Source of the DNA: Ochotona curzoniae | Taxonomy: Eukaryota > Chordata > Mammalia > Lagomorpha > Ochotonidae | DNA: 64,000 nt | Direction of reading: 5' to 3' | Assembly: GCF_017591425.1 (NCBI RefSeq) | Contig: NW_024465885.1 | Location: forward strand, 39,874,501-39,938,500 | In this document: one piece after another, positions 9,851-21,852 of the stretch | How positions within the stretch are numbered: position 1 is the stretch's first letter | How the letters are laid out: each line of letters opens with the position of its first letter | Made by a program: the position numbers and the translations under genes | Notes under the pieces: model-generated | What the model was told of the DNA's origin: nothing | Seen by the model: the letters and a program-made list of their open reading frames with translations, nothing else | Database searches by the model: none

Positions 9851-11144
9851 ACTGATAAAAGAAAGAACCAAATTGGAGACCAAGGCTGCCTGACTACTAA
9901 ACACTGGGTAATGGTTCTGATTTTATGGACAATAAAGGAAAGAAATGCATGGGACGATGACCCAGTGAAAGCCCATGGTTTGTCAGTCTTTGCGTTACTT
10001 TATCCTAATCCAGCACGTGTTACTGTCTCTTTCAGTAAGGTGAACATAAGCTTATGATTTAGAAGCCATTGATTGATTCAATATTCCAATCTCATTCCCA
10101 CCTCTTTCAAGATTTGGGAGGGGAAAACGATAAAAAGTTGAATATTCTGTTATCCTCAGGCTCAAGTCTACTTAGTTTAGGAAAACTATCCTTCAGTCAC
10201 TTTCAAAATGCTCAGAAATTCTTTAACTATAAAATGTGCAGTTTTTAAAGGCTGTATACTTGTCTTCATATTCTTTCTTTTGTCATTATTTGTCATACTA
10301 TAGTTTTGTATGTGTAGGGGTTTTCCCCTCCGTTTTCCTTCCCCATCCCCATAACTTATCCCCAGCTATTATTCCCCAAATGCAGCAGAGACATAGGGAG
10401 CACACTAACCCCTGCATGTCCACATGTCTCTCTTTATGAAGTCATCCTGCTTTGGTATGGAGCTCTTTCTGCTTTAGCAACCTGATTCAACTTAATCATG
10501 TCCCAAAGATCCTACTGTCAGAAACCTCAAGACCTTACTCTAAATCTAGCAACCATTATCATTAAGCCATTAACTATTCTTCTAAGATTGTAGGGAACAA
10601 GCCCATAAAAATGAGCCTGATATGCAATCATTAGCAGGTTTGAGAAATGAATAACAACCTCATGATACTTAAGAGCTCTGAAGAAATTTCTATGGGAATC
10701 ATGGAAATTTTGCCTGAGGATTGACCAGGGTCAGGAGCAGAGCAGGAGACCAATTCAATGAGCAACACATAAGAGCAATTCCACCTCTGCGCAGATCCTC
10801 ATGCCATTCTTTCACTGGCACATATAGAATCAGCAACCATTTGGAAGAAATGTCCAGACACTTGCATTTGTTTTAAACAGATGTATCCATGATTTATAAC
10901 AAAGTGGAGCTAATAAACAACATGGAAACTTGTTTCACTGACTGGGAAATCTGATATGTTACAAGTTGTGTGTGGATGTATGAAAAGGGAGTTGGAAAGA
11001 ATGAGTGAAAAAGAGGGGTGTGAAAGTGGAAGAAAAAGAAGTTATTTTTCTCTGAGAGGACTCCACTCATACCGTATGGCACTGTGGGAGGCGCTGTTTC
11101 TTGACTGTGTGTTGGGTATCCAGATTGGGCTAATGTAAGGCACA
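9851..11144. other. Unassigned stretch
   Basis: No gene or repeat family that I can name. The segment 10300-10400 is C/T-rich on the plus strand. Short open frames here have no recognisable domain. Confidence 0.4.
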
Positions 11145-11740
11145 GGGTATGAAGGGTGAACTATGGCCTGCAGGCCAAATTCAGGTTGCTGTTTTTATAA
11201 GTAGTTTTCTTGGAATACAGCAATGTGCATTTGGTTCGTGTTTGTTGATAAAGTTGGGGCAATCCACTCGTATATACATTGCTCTAAGGGCTTTTATGAA
11301 AAAAAAAAAAAGAAAGAATTGCAGAAATCAATAATGGCAGCAGAGATTTAGATATTTCCCAAAGTGTAAAAATTAAAAAAAAAATTATTTATTTGAAAGG
11401 CGAAGTTAGAGAGAGAGAAAGAGAGAACGAGCTCTCATTCATTGATTCACTCCCCAAATATCAAACCTCGGCCAGACAAAAGCCAGGAATCTGCACTCCA
11501 TTGGGGCCTTCCAGCCTTCCATATGGTGGCAGGTACCCAAGTACTGGGATCATCTGCTGTCTTCCCAGGCCCATGATCAGAGAGCTGATGGAATTGGTGC
11601 CAAGCAGCCAGGTGTGATCAGATAGGGTACCAGCATTATGGGAGATCGCTTATTCCACTGTGCTACCATGCTGACCCCATGTTTCAACTATTTTTTATGT
11701 GGTCCTCTACAGAGGAAACAGGCAGACCCTCCACTATAAG
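11145..11740 (+). mobile_element. hAT-type (Charlie-like) DNA transposon remnant split by a SINE
   Basis: The segments 'aactatggcctgcaggccaaattcagg' (in part), 'cttggaatacagcaatgtgcat' (in part) and 'ggcagcagagatttagatatt' match, in order, a well-known mammalian non-autonomous DNA transposon. Its end ('ggtcctctacagaggaaacaggcaga', in part) reappears at about 11695-11740, after a CSINE at 11374-11680. The element is therefore one ancient insertion cut by a later SINE. The exact family name is from memory and uncertain. Confidence 0.6.
11374..11680 (-). mobile_element. CSINE, older type
   Basis: Minus-strand CSINE with tail 'atttgaaaggcgaagttag', body 'gtcttcccaggcccatgatc' and head 'ccactgtgctaccatgctga'. 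The 'gaagttagagagag' tail is the older form shared with rabbit C-repeats. It interrupts a DNA transposon remnant. Confidence 0.85.
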
Positions 11741-12723
11741 AGAAGGTTGTTCACCTTTACAAAGCATATCTTTGTTGGAGACTTAGGTGGTGTGTGTTGC
11801 ATAGCTAAAGCATCTATTTACAGCGATGGTGAAAATGTCTTTAATCTATTTTATAAATGCCATGTGGAGCCATTAGAATTTCTTATTGAAATTGATAGAA
11901 CCCAAAAATTTACCCAGATCTCCTGAGTCACTCTCTTAGAGACTAGAAAAGGCTATTTTATAGCAGCATGAATCCAGTAATAAACTTGGGAAAAGATAAA
12001 CTTGGGGAACACTGGTCTGAAACATACCGAGTCTTCAAAAAAAAAAAAAAAAAAACAAACCTTACTGAACGGTAGTGAACAATGAACAATTGGTATTTAA
12101 TTGTGACAGTAGTTTGTATTATGAGTTTATGTCATAACCCAGGAACAAGCTCATTAGAGAGAGTTGAATGCTCCTAAAAATAATTCCATATGACAGTAAA
12201 AACATTGATTGCTCAAAAGAATAAAGAAACGTTATAAACACTCTATGAATCTGTTACTATTTTGATGCACACACACATGTCCTTTCTGGGTTGACTTGGT
12301 GTAATTCTCGTGAATTCTTAAAATACCATGTAGTTATTTTGGGTTTCAGTTATGGGAAGAGATTTCACTTGGGTTTTGGATTTGTTGCTTTCTTGAAACT
12401 GTTTGGATAGAGAGCCAAGAAACACATCATTGTCCCTAAGGGAACTGAAGAGCTGGTAAATATTATTATTGTGAAGATCTTAAAATTTATATTTAAAAAA
12501 GCCAGGGTGCCCTTTTTGTTGCCTTTTCATTGTTGCTTAAATGTATGCTAAATGAAATCCTTTTCTTTGTAGTATCCTCTGCACCTGCCATCTTAGATGT
12601 CATAAGGAAATAATCATCAAGATTACAACCCGTGCAGTAAGAAGTCAAGTAACTTACAGACAGTTATCTTTATAATGATCTCCACATTTGCAGGTACTGT
12701 TGACAATAGCATGAAAGGTGGTA
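11741..12723. other. Unassigned stretch with a 19-A run
   Basis: AT-rich sequence with no recognised gene. An uninterrupted run of 19 A residues lies at 12037-12055. The sequence before it does not look like a known SINE or mRNA 3' end. Confidence 0.45.
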
Positions 12724-13050
12724 TTTTGGGGTTGGCTCCATGGCAGGCAGGCTAACCATTTGCCTAAAGTGCCAGCAACCTATATGGGTGCTCATTCCTG
12801 TTTCAGGTTGCTTCACTTCTGGACCAGCTCTATTACTAGTGTGCTTGGGACAGCAGCAGAGCATGCCTCGAGTGCTTGGGTCCCTGTAGTCATGTGGGAG
12901 AGCCAGATGAAACCTGGGACTCTTGGTTTTTGATGGGCCCACCTCCAGCTGTTGTGGTCATTTGAGGAGTAAACCAGTGGATGGAAGTTCTCTGTCTCTC
13001 CCTCTGTAAAATCCGCCTTTCAAATGAAAATATACAAATTCTTTCAAAAA
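12724..13050 (+). mobile_element. CSINE, diverged
   Basis: Plus-strand SINE: 'gggttggctccatggcaggc', 'cctatatgggtgctcattcc', 'gtcatttgaggagtaaacc' and tail 'gtaaaatccgcctttcaaatg'. The frame on the opposite strand (12670-12942) is non-coding. Confidence 0.8.
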
Positions 13051-13450
13051 AAGAGAAGGTGATACTTCCATGTGTTTCCTAGGTAAATCTCCCTTACTGT
13101 TTCAACAGTTCTTTAAGAACCCCTCATGATAAGTGAGAAAGTGCCCTCATGTGGACTTTTCCATTCTGCACAGCTGATTTCACAGGGATCTCAATGTCTC
13201 TTTCAGCTTTTCTGAAAGCAGACCCAGGAGGCCCATTTCGGATCATAGCAGATACAATATCCACTTCCCCTTGGCTCATAGTAGGTGCACAAATTTGATT
13301 TCCTTAGGGTTGAACTTAATTGTCTTGGTAAAGATGATTGAGATTTGATGTACCTAGAACCTGGACCACTGAAATAAGTGACACTTTTGTCTCTTCCAGC
13401 CATAATCTGAAACTCAGGTTCACTCTTATCTTTAAAATGTCAGTTAAATA
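13051..13450. other. Unassigned stretch
   Basis: No recognised repeat or exon. A minus-strand open frame of 66 codons (13203-13403) has no recognisable motif. Confidence 0.35.
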
Positions 13451-13454
13451 TTTA

Positions 13455-13670
13455 ATATAGAGTGCATGCTGGTGCAGTGTAAATAGCATGAGCTGAAAGT
13501 TGGAAAACTTGGATCATATCTGGAACTTTGATTCTGGAATGGTCATTTATCTTTGAACTTGTCACTTAAATTATGTGAACTTCTGTTTTCCCATCTCGCA
13601 AATGGGCATAAGAATGCTGACAGCGACTACTATAGCATCATTAGAAAGATGAAAATTAGATAATGGACAA
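13455..13670 (+). repeat. MIR element
   Basis: The order is diagnostic of the ancient tRNA-derived MIR: a 'gtgtaaatagcatgagctg' head, 'tggatcatatctggaac', then 'gaacttgtcacttaaattatgtgaac' (in part) and 'cccatctcgcaaatgggcata'. The last segment corresponds to the 'tcatctgtaaaatggg' core. Confidence 0.8.
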
Positions 13671-14571
13671 GAAATGCATTTGATAATAGAAGGTAATATT
13701 ATTAATAGCAAAGTAACATCACAGCAGTAATTTGGATTCCTGGAAAGAGTAGGTTTATATATGAATGTTGTAATCATCTGAAACTGCAATTTTATTTGTG
13801 TATCTTTAAAAATAAATTAGTTTTTCATTATTTGATCATAGATATCTGCTAGCTAATGTTACTTCTTTAATATTTTTGAGAAAGTTTGGGTTTATAGAAA
13901 AAAATGAGTGAAAAGAGTAGACTTTCCATGTATGCTGTCACCTCACACCCTTTAGGTTTCCCTATCATTAGCATCTTGAATCAAGTGGTGATTTGTTACA
14001 ACGGATGAACTGGTATTGAGACATTAAAGTCCTTAGGTTATATGAAGGCTTGCTTTTTGTGTAGTACATTCTATGGGTTTTGGTAGAAGTGTAATGGTGC
14101 TTCCCCACCATCTCAGTATCATATAGAACAGTCACCTGCGAATCCCCTACCTTCCACCTGTTCATTTTTTCCTTTTCTCTCCCTGAACTCCTGACCTTTT
14201 TTTACTGCTTTGATAATTTCCCTTTTTCCGCATGTCACATAGGTGGGCTCATACAGTCTGCTGTCTTTTCAGATTAGCTAGTGTTGTTTAGGTTCTCTCC
14301 ATGTCTTCTTGTGGGATTGATAGCTCACTTCTTTCTGTAGTCTGAATAGCGTTTGATTGTGTGGAGGCATCACAGTTTGTTCATTCTCCTTCACGAACTG
14401 AAGATCATTGTCCATGCTTTGGTAATTATGGATAAAGCCATTGCAAACATCTCTAACTTTTGTACACACTTTCAACTCACTTTACTAAATATTAAATTTT
14501 AAGGAATGTGATTACTGATTCACGTGGCAAGAATGTGTTTGGTCTATAAAGAAATTAAACTTTCTTCTTTT

Positions 14572-14728
14572 TGGATTATTTATTTCAAAGTAGAGCAATA
14601 GAGAGAAGGAGAGAGAGACTGAGAGGAAAAAGAGAGCGAGCTTTCATTCTCCGGTTCACTATCCAAACTGCTGCAACAGCCAAGGGTAGGACCAGGTTGA
14701 AGCCAGGAGTCAAGAACATCACCCAGCC
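14572..14728 (-). mobile_element. CSINE fragment (tail half)
   Basis: Minus-strand tail and adjacent body: 'tttatttcaaagtagagc', 'ggttcactatccaaactgc' and 'gaagccaggagtcaagaac'. It stops before the head and runs back into L1M sequence. Confidence 0.75.
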
Positions 14729-14984
14729 CCTGCCAAACTTTATTCTAAAGTGTCTATGCCACGTTGCATTTCTACCAGCAGTGAACGAAAGTTCTTGCTG
14801 TTCCACATCCTCCCCAGCATTTACTGTTCTCAGTGTTTTGATTTTTAACCATTCTAGCAAGCATAGTTCAGGTTAAACTGCAATTCCCTGTTGATGTGTG
14901 ACCAGCTTTTCACACACTTACAGCTAGCTGTTAATCTTTTTTGGTCAAGCATCTGTACATATCTTTAGCCAAGTTTTAAGTTCT

Positions 14985-15312
14985 TAAAAAAAGTATTTAA
15001 TTTTATTTCTGTTTGAAAGAGGGGGATACAGAGAGATCTTCCAATTGCTGGTTCACTCTCCAGGTGGCCACAGTGGTTACAGTTGGGCTGGCCGGAAGTC
15101 AGGAGCCTGGAGTTCTTTTGGGTCTCCTACAGTTTGAATAGCAGTTGGGTGCACTGGCCAGGGACTTGAGTCATGCTTCACTGCTTTCCCAGGCACACTG
15201 GCAGAAAGCTGGATCAGAAGTAGAGCAGCCAGGACTTGGACCAGCACCTGTATGGGATGCCTAAGTCATAGGAGGAGGCTTAACCTCATACTCCATAGGC
15301 ACTGGTCCCAGC
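14985..15312 (-). mobile_element. CSINE
   Basis: Minus-strand SINE with tail 'tttgaaagagggggataca', 'tgctggttcactctccagg', 'ctgctttcccaggcacac' and head 'cataggcactggtccca'. It lies inside L1M sequence. Confidence 0.85.
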
Positions 15313-15500
15313 CTAGTTTTTTGCTTAGACCCTCTTCCTATTGTTAAGGATTCTGTGTTCCTTTTTGGATATCAGTCCTGCATCTGATATGTATTTTGCA
15401 ATGCTTTCCTTCTGGTCCATGTCTTGTCTTTGCAGCTTCTTAACACATGCTTACTTTTAATTATTTAATCTCAGTGTCATCTTCCAGGTATATTCCAAGG

Positions 15501-15900
15501 AGTAATAAGAGTCCAGGTTCAGTGTTGTTAAGTTTGGGAAGGCTTATCCTTCCATTCCTGTTGGCATGGATTCTTTTTGTGATTGGTTGCCTTTGTAGAA
15601 TGGATCAAGTCATCAAGCCACAGCCGGGCTCAACCTCAAACCTCACGTTCTTAAGCGGGATCATTGCTGCCATCATTTGAGAATCCCTTATGGCTTGTCC
15701 AAGTTGGCTGGGTCTGGCTGCACCGATTGGAGTGGAGGGCATTTTTGCTGACTGGAGTCATGCTATCTTTGCCAGTTTGCTGGAATAGACACAGACACCG
15801 ATTGGGTCACACTGAAGACATTCCTGTCTTGTGAAGCAAGTCTGTTTGTATTTTAAGTTTGCCAGGACTAGTGAATTAAAACATTTGGACTCTGCACAAC
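15501..15900. other. Unassigned stretch just 5' of the candidate first exon
   Basis: No repeat that I can name. Base composition is less AT-rich than the flanks from about 15600 onward. It could belong to a promoter region, but I see no decisive element. Confidence 0.3.
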
Positions 15901-16238
15901 TTGCCGTTTATCAATGCCTCTGACAGGAGGAGGGTTCTCTTTTACGCTTGCTTTTTCTAGAAGCATGACAGCATCCTGGCTGTTGAAGAGGCAAGGAAAG
16001 GAGTGGAGGGTAGTTGAGGGGAGCAAAACAGGGAGGTCCCATGGGACGCCGGGGTTTGGGGCTGAGCAGGTAGCAGCGTGCTGCCCTGACAGCTGTTCCT
16101 GCTCCTCAGATTGTCAGCGGCTGCTATGTAGCAGGTGCAGCCTGGTCTCTCGCTGAGACTTTACTCCACAAAGGCATCGGCTGGCCAAGGCAGCGGCTGG
16201 CTCTGGATTACTCAAGTGCAGACACTCAACCCAGTGAG
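15900..16238 (+). other. MAP3K7CL: Candidate 5' untranslated first exon or promoter region of MAP3K7CL
   Basis: This block is repeat-free and clearly more GC-rich than its surroundings. It ends in a good donor (gag|gtaagg, GT at 16239). It lies 1.8 kb upstream of the acceptor of the first coding exon, on the same strand. Those features would suit an untranslated leader exon. The start coordinate is arbitrary, since I see no clear TATA box. The human gene has several alternative first exons as I recall, some far upstream, so this need not be the main one. Nothing in the sequence proves transcription. Confidence 0.28.
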
Positions 16239-18032
16239 GTAAGGCAACAGGTGTGAAAACGGACTTAAACTCTCAGTGCATCAGCCACCTAACCAAAGCT
16301 CTGTTATACAGCTGGAGGCGAGAGAAGGAATCAGCGGCTGTCTGCCCAGGTGGTGTGATGAAAAGGCAAGTTGGTTTAACAAAGGTGGTGGCTGTTGCTC
16401 TCTGAACTCCGGACTTACTCACCCTCACATTACCCTCTATTTCGTGGAGAGGAGGGATTGTGATTAGCTGTATTTATCGGTTCTGTTTCCTGTAGCTGGA
16501 AACCTATGAAAACTCTACAGAATTCTGGAGGTCAATTTTTGCACTTCTGTTGCTTTATTTTTTGTTGGAAGAAAGTGTTGGGGAAATCTAGCCAAATGCG
16601 GAGTACGGATTTCTAGCCTTATGTTTTAAAATGAAGTGATTTGGAGATTGGTTACACAATGCATAGCACTAATACCATTCCTTTTAGTGGTAGCCTTGAG
16701 GGGGGTCTTAGTTGTTTTCCTGAATTTGAGACAATCTGTGCTGTTCTACAGGAACAGGTGGGTAACAAAACGCTTGATTCTGAGCAGATGCAACAACACA
16801 AAAGTGTGGCAGAGCAAAGACTGAACAAGTCTCGAGTCAGCTAACAACCACGTCTATTATTATCCTTTTCTTAAATGAAACGCTTCGTGTTTCTTTTCTT
16901 TTTAAGTTAGAATTCCATGACATGGAGAGTGGAGTGTCCTGTCATTTGTTGCTGCTGTATTAAATGAATGGCACAAATTTGGTTGGGTGTTAAACAGTCA
17001 CTTTTTTTTTTCTTCCAAAGCCTTTTCTCTTTCCACATGTTGGGTAAGATGACTCCGGAGAGATGAATGTCTAAATATACATGGTTATATGCATTGGTTT
17101 TGACTCTATAAATAATTGTAAAAACAGAATTCAGTGCTCTGGACACTTATTTTTAGGTGGTGGAAAGTTATGGGAAAGAAGTAGAAACCTTGCTGTGAGA
17201 AAACGTCCTGCTAACGTAGTTCCCAGACCCCCCTAAGGATGGTTGATGAAATCGTTTATATTTTGTCATTTTAAGAGATAATTTCCCCTGAAATATTTGG
17301 AGTTTTTAATTTACTGTCTACATGAGAAGGATAACGGACAGTTTAAGAGATCAGAACAAAAATAGAAAAGTTAAATTTATGTATTTAGATAACATACATC
17401 ATATTTATAACAACTTTTCCTAGTCCCTGTGGGCATCAAGTTATCAAATATATCTTGGTTAAAATGTGTTTGTGATAAATTCTCTTATTACAACCCAGAA
17501 GAATTCATGTGTCTTTGCCCAACTTTTCTGTCGCGTGTTTTTTCCCCATACTTGTTTCATTTGAGCGTATCAATTAAATAAGTTGCTCCTTGGTGTCAAA
17601 CATTGATGGAAAATTTTGAAGTTTTGCCTTTTGCTTGTATTATGCTTTGTTAAAATGTGCAATCTTAGAAACATCTGATAGATTTATAGTTTTTAAGCCA
17701 ATACCTTTTCTTTATCCTCCTCAATTAAAACTAAAACACTTTATGTGATCTTAAAGGGCCAGAACCAAATGGATTAGTATGAAGAGATACTGCCAGAGTG
17801 AGGCAGGTGGAGATTTTTGTCACATTTCATTCATTCTAGATGCAGATTGCTAAAGTGATGCTTCTATGAGTCAGAAATAATTTAGATAGGGCACGCGAAT
17901 ACTTTTAATGCAGCAAAAACAACTCAGCACTAGGAGGGTCTTTGCAATTGGAATTTTCCTATGTAATTTCTAAGTAATCTTTAGAGGCATGGTGTTGGGT
18001 GATGTGACCACAACTCTTTCCTGTCTTCACAG
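16239..18032. other. Putative intron or 5' flank before the first coding exon
   Basis: AT-rich sequence without a recognised repeat. It ends in a pyrimidine-rich tract and an AG acceptor (18031-18032) for the ATG-containing exon. Short open frames such as 16636-16844 look like chance. Confidence 0.4.
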
Positions 18033-18141
18033 CTGGAAGACCCAGGGGAAGACGGGGGCTCAGGTGCCCACATGATCAGCACAGCGAGGGTACCTGCGGA
18101 TAAGCCAGTACGCATCGCCTTTAGTCTCAATGATGCCTCAG
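18033..18141 (+). CDS. MAP3K7CL: MAP3K7CL first coding exon (start codon exon)
   Basis: This exon carries 39 nt of leader and the start codon at 18072-18074, then codons 1-23 and the first base of codon 24. It translates to MISTARVPADKPVRIAFSLN followed by DAS, which matches the N-terminus of the short human MAP3K7CL isoform as I remember it. The acceptor (cttcacag|ctgg) and donor (cctcag|gtacag) are standard. The 39-nt leader is open in frame, so a transcript joined to an upstream coding exon could extend the protein. No in-frame ATG lies between the acceptor and this start. The region is weakly similar to the low-complexity linker before the coiled coil of TAK1. MAP3K7CL lies next to BACH1 on human chromosome 21; neither BACH1 nor CCT8 is visible in this window. 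Confidence 0.92.
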
Positions 18142-18353
18142 GTACAGCCTGCTTGAGAAAAAGTGCTTCCTCCCTCTGATCCCATCATTTCACCTGCTTC
18201 TCTAATTGTGTAACTCCACGGGAAATGTAAAATTGCAGGTTTGAGTGACCTGGTGATAGAATGCTCATCATGCATGGCTGGAGTGCAGATTCCAGAAATG
18301 CCTTTGGCGATAGCAGCACCACCCCCTAACTTTGAGTTAGTTTAGCTCATTAT

Positions 18354-18401
18354 TTCTTCTTCTTCTTCTTCTCCTCCTTCTCCTTTTCCTTTCCCCCCTT
18401 T
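18354..18401 (+). repeat. TTC-rich pyrimidine tract
   Basis: Imperfect (TTC)n grading into CTCC and C-rich sequence, about 200 bp after the first coding exon's donor. The tract is almost free of purines on the sense strand. Confidence 0.85.
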
Positions 18402-19259
18402 TAACTTTCTTTTAGAGAAAAGCTCATAAAGCTGTAACAATTTAACCATAGCAGTGTGTGTCATTGTTAACAGTGCACAAAGAGACAATTATCAAGAGCA
18501 GGCAGTTGGATAGGTAATATAAAAATATTACTGTTTGGTTCCAACAACATTTGTCCAAGTGTAAGTTCAAAATACTAGTTTCTCATTGGTATTTCTTCCC
18601 TTCTGGCTAAGTAAGCAAATTTCAGTAGGGGTGTTGATTGGGACTGGTGAGGTGGGGCCTCTCAGAATAGTAAGCTCTGAGATAAAACTGCCATTCTTAG
18701 AGCCCTTCATTATGGCTCCCCTTGGTGACCTCTTAACACACATATTGAATTGCACCTCCTTTGAATGAGGGACTTCACACACTGGGAGGGCCTAGAGGTG
18801 AGGAAAGGAAGACTTGGCTCTTTTTCAGGGGCATCGGCCATTGCTGTTATTTTCATGTCATCTATTAAAATCACATGCTCAAACAACAGTACCACTTCTA
18901 TATTGGGTCTTTGGAGGCCTGAAACACTCTTTCTACAATGTTCATGTAGGGCTGCTGCTTTTAAAAAATGGCCTTTGAGAAAGCCCAGAGTTGTGCTCCG
19001 TGAAGCCTGGTGTGATACAGGCAAAGGGGCTTGAGCTTCTATGCTCGGTAACTGTGTAGCGGAGACGGCTACCCTGAAGGAGAGGATGTATTCCAGAGGT
19101 AGAAGAGCTACAATCTTGTTTTCTCATGATCTGTTTGTTTAGTGATCTTCCCACGACCAGCTCTTATACTGTGTCTTTCCCTAGTGTGAGATTGTTCTGG
19201 AAGGAGCAAGTGCAGAGATGTCATTTAATGGACAAATCAGTCCATTCTAATACAGAGAA

Positions 19260-19385
19260 GACAACTGACATTCTCTGTATTTGACATTAACCTATACTTT
19301 TTCTGATCCTCCAAATGACCATGTGAAGTAGGCATTCACAGTCCTCGTTTACTGAGACAGAGATTAAGGGCTGGACCCACATCAA
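19260..19385 (+). repeat. L2 or MIR3-like fragment
   Basis: 'gatcctccaaatgaccatgtgaagtaggc' (in part) followed by 'cctcgtttactgagacagaga' (in part) parallels the L2/MIR3 segment normally reading 'ctcacaacaaccctatgagg' then 'cattttacagatgaggaaac'. Confidence 0.5.
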
Positions 19386-20734
19386 GAGCCTAGACCTGGT
19401 CTCCATCGCTTCCTGCTGCTACCTTGAAAGGAAAAACGAACAGCTCCTTCCATTTTGTGGATTTCATACATGCAACACTTCAAGTAATCGTTATTCCTTG
19501 AGTGGCCAGCTCTCAAGACAAATTCATGAAAACTCCAAATCTGGAAAGAAACTGTTAATTTTGTTTTTGCTGCAATCAGCAACTTTACCAAGAAACCCAC
19601 ATATATACAGCTTGTTTATCCATGCAATCTTATTACACTATCGTTTTGGACCATATCTACATTTTCCCCCAGTCAATATATTAACAGGATTTAATTTTGT
19701 ACAGAGAAGAGATCTGGAGAGGTGCATCTCAGCCTCTGGGTTGTGTGAATGGACTTGTCATTGGCATAGAGGATGTGTAACTTGTCTTTAGTTTGTCACC
19801 ACCATTTCAAGTCTCTTGTTCCCTGAGGACTCTTATATGTGTTTCATTAACCAGCTTAGATTGATGAGTTCTTATCTACTTTTTCTCTCTTTCAAACATC
19901 TCAAGAATGCTCATTTTGAAATTCATTTTTAATAGGTAGCTTTAAAAAAGGTTACAATTTATTTTTCATAATTCTTATCCTCTTATAAGAAGATGCCTAT
20001 GAAGATTTGCGAACAATCCACCAATATTAAATATTTTAATCTTATGATAAAGGTGATTACATATCTCCACCAGGGGCACCCTACTGGGGAATCAGAGGCA
20101 AAAACTGAGGCCAAAACTATAGCACTTTCTACCCTACCTAATTAAAATAATCACATGAAAGCACCCATTGCAAACGTGGTCTTCCAGGGCTGCATTCTCA
20201 CATATTCCGATTCAGAAGGTACCATTTGTGCTTTAAGGAAACGGGAAAACCCTCCCCTGTGCTTACGCACAGCACAGATGCAAGATTCTCTGGAACTGTC
20301 AGGCCCCAGGACTCCATATTTTTCACATGCACTTAGGATTGTGAGCGTATGGAAGCCACTTTACAGATGTCTGTGGACACTCCCTCTGAATTCTTGAATA
20401 GGAGTGTGCGGAGTGTCACACGGAGCAACACTTGTTGCCTCAGAAGCTCTGCGTGCTTTTTGAATTCCATCGTGTATGGCCCACAGACCACACATTCAGA
20501 TGAAGAATATCCTAGCCTTTCACTCTAAGTTAATTTAGGAAATAAAGGTAGACTTTTGGGGGGAGGAATTATGCATTGCTGATAATGAAGCAGTGTCTGT
20601 GAGAACAGGAAATGTGGACATGTTCATTTCTCATGGGCCCAAGCTAGTGTTTATTGTCCTCAGTTGTTTTAGCATAGTTTGTGTACACATTCCTGAGATG
20701 ATTTAGTGTCGACGTTAAGCTCATAAAGCTTTGA

Positions 20735-20912
20735 AGTCAGAATGGCACAGTTTCTGGAACCATATCCATCATGAATTGTGCATATGATCTTGGATAAGTA
20801 GTTCACACTCCCTGAAATTCAGTTTTTCCATGAGAAGTGTGTAGAGTCACAAGATTATTACAAGAATCGAATTAAAACATTTAGCAAAGTATTCAACACA
20901 AATTAGGCACTA
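20735..20912 (+). repeat. MIR element
   Basis: The MIR order is visible: 'tggcacagtttctggaacc', 'gatcttggataagtagttc', 'ctgaaattcagtttttcc', then 'attattacaagaatcgaatt'. It is diverged. Confidence 0.7.
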
Positions 20913-21702
20913 AATTTGTCACTGTAATTATAACAAATACTATGGAGTGTTCTGTTAGGGCAAGCCACATGACGTCAGGGTAGGCTGTATGGTATGAATG
21001 ACCTGCGGTTATTTAAGTGCTCATTATCCAGTTAGAGAGTTATGAAGTTTCCTAATTCTCAATTATTCAAGGAACTGGATTTTATTTGGTTTCTTTAATT
21101 CTGGCGCTGTGGCATGGGTGGGAGATGCCCCAAAGAAGAGTGCAGTATGGTATTTGCCATGGAATTTATGATGCAAGGTTTGGAGAAAAATGCGTTACCC
21201 AGAACAGTTGGCAACAACATTTTGGGACAGGCGATAGTCGAACGGGGCGTGAGGGAGGCAGGGAATAGAAGACAAGTATAAGGAGGATGTCTTTTCTGGG
21301 TACCAAGTACGAAAAAAGATGCTGCACATCTTCTAACCAGTTTTCTTCCTTGTTCTTCCAAACAGAAAGCATAAGTAAAACCTCAGAGTCTAGGGAAACA
21401 TGATGTGCTCACAAAATACTAAAACTTTGTGGAAAAAAATGTGCAGAAGAAAAAGATAAATCTCATCTCTTGGGTTCCTAGAGAGTCACTAGTCTTTCTC
21501 CAATTAAATGCAATTTACAGTTGGGTGGAGATTAGGAGTTCTTCTTTATCTCCTATCAAGCTAAAATCTGGCAAAATCTCTGGTAAATCTTGGCTTTGGA
21601 GTTTTCTCTTTATAAAAGCAGATTTTTTTGTGGGGGGAAGGAGAGTAAACATGTTATAAAATAGGAAAGTATAAATATTCTTACAAAAGGACAAACCAAT
21701 AA

Positions 21703-21852
21703 AATTCTTCTGGGTATCCCACACCAGTGCAGGGTCCCAAGGCTTTGGGCTGTCCTCGAGATTGCTTTCCCAGGCCACAAGCAGGGAGCTGGATGGGAAG
21801 TAGAGCAACCAGGACACGAACTGGCACCTATATGGGATCCTGGCGCATGCAA
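21703..21852 (-). mobile_element. CSINE internal fragment
   Basis: Minus-strand SINE body from 'ttcttctgggtatcccac' through 'ggccacaagcagggagctgg' to 'gggatcctggcgcatgcaa'. Both the tail and the 5' tRNA head are absent. The CpG-bearing 'ggcgcatgc' suggests it is fairly young. Confidence 0.8.

Larger units (their letters stand above)
13875..15500 (-). mobile_element. Old L1M-type LINE-1 3' part, interrupted by two CSINEs
   Basis: The plus strand reads as the reverse of an L1M 3' end: 'gtacattctatgggtttt', 'gtcacataggtgggctcat', 'tctccatgtcttcttgtggg', 'ggataaagccattgcaaac', then 'accattctagcaagcatag' and 'atcagtcctgcatctgatatg'. CSINE fragments at about 14572-14728 and 14985-15312 cut it. The insertion is mammal-wide in age. 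Confidence 0.7.

Noticed and set aside
12037..12055. 19-A run as the tail of a processed pseudogene
   Set aside because: No mRNA-like sequence, poly(A) signal or target duplication could be found upstream.
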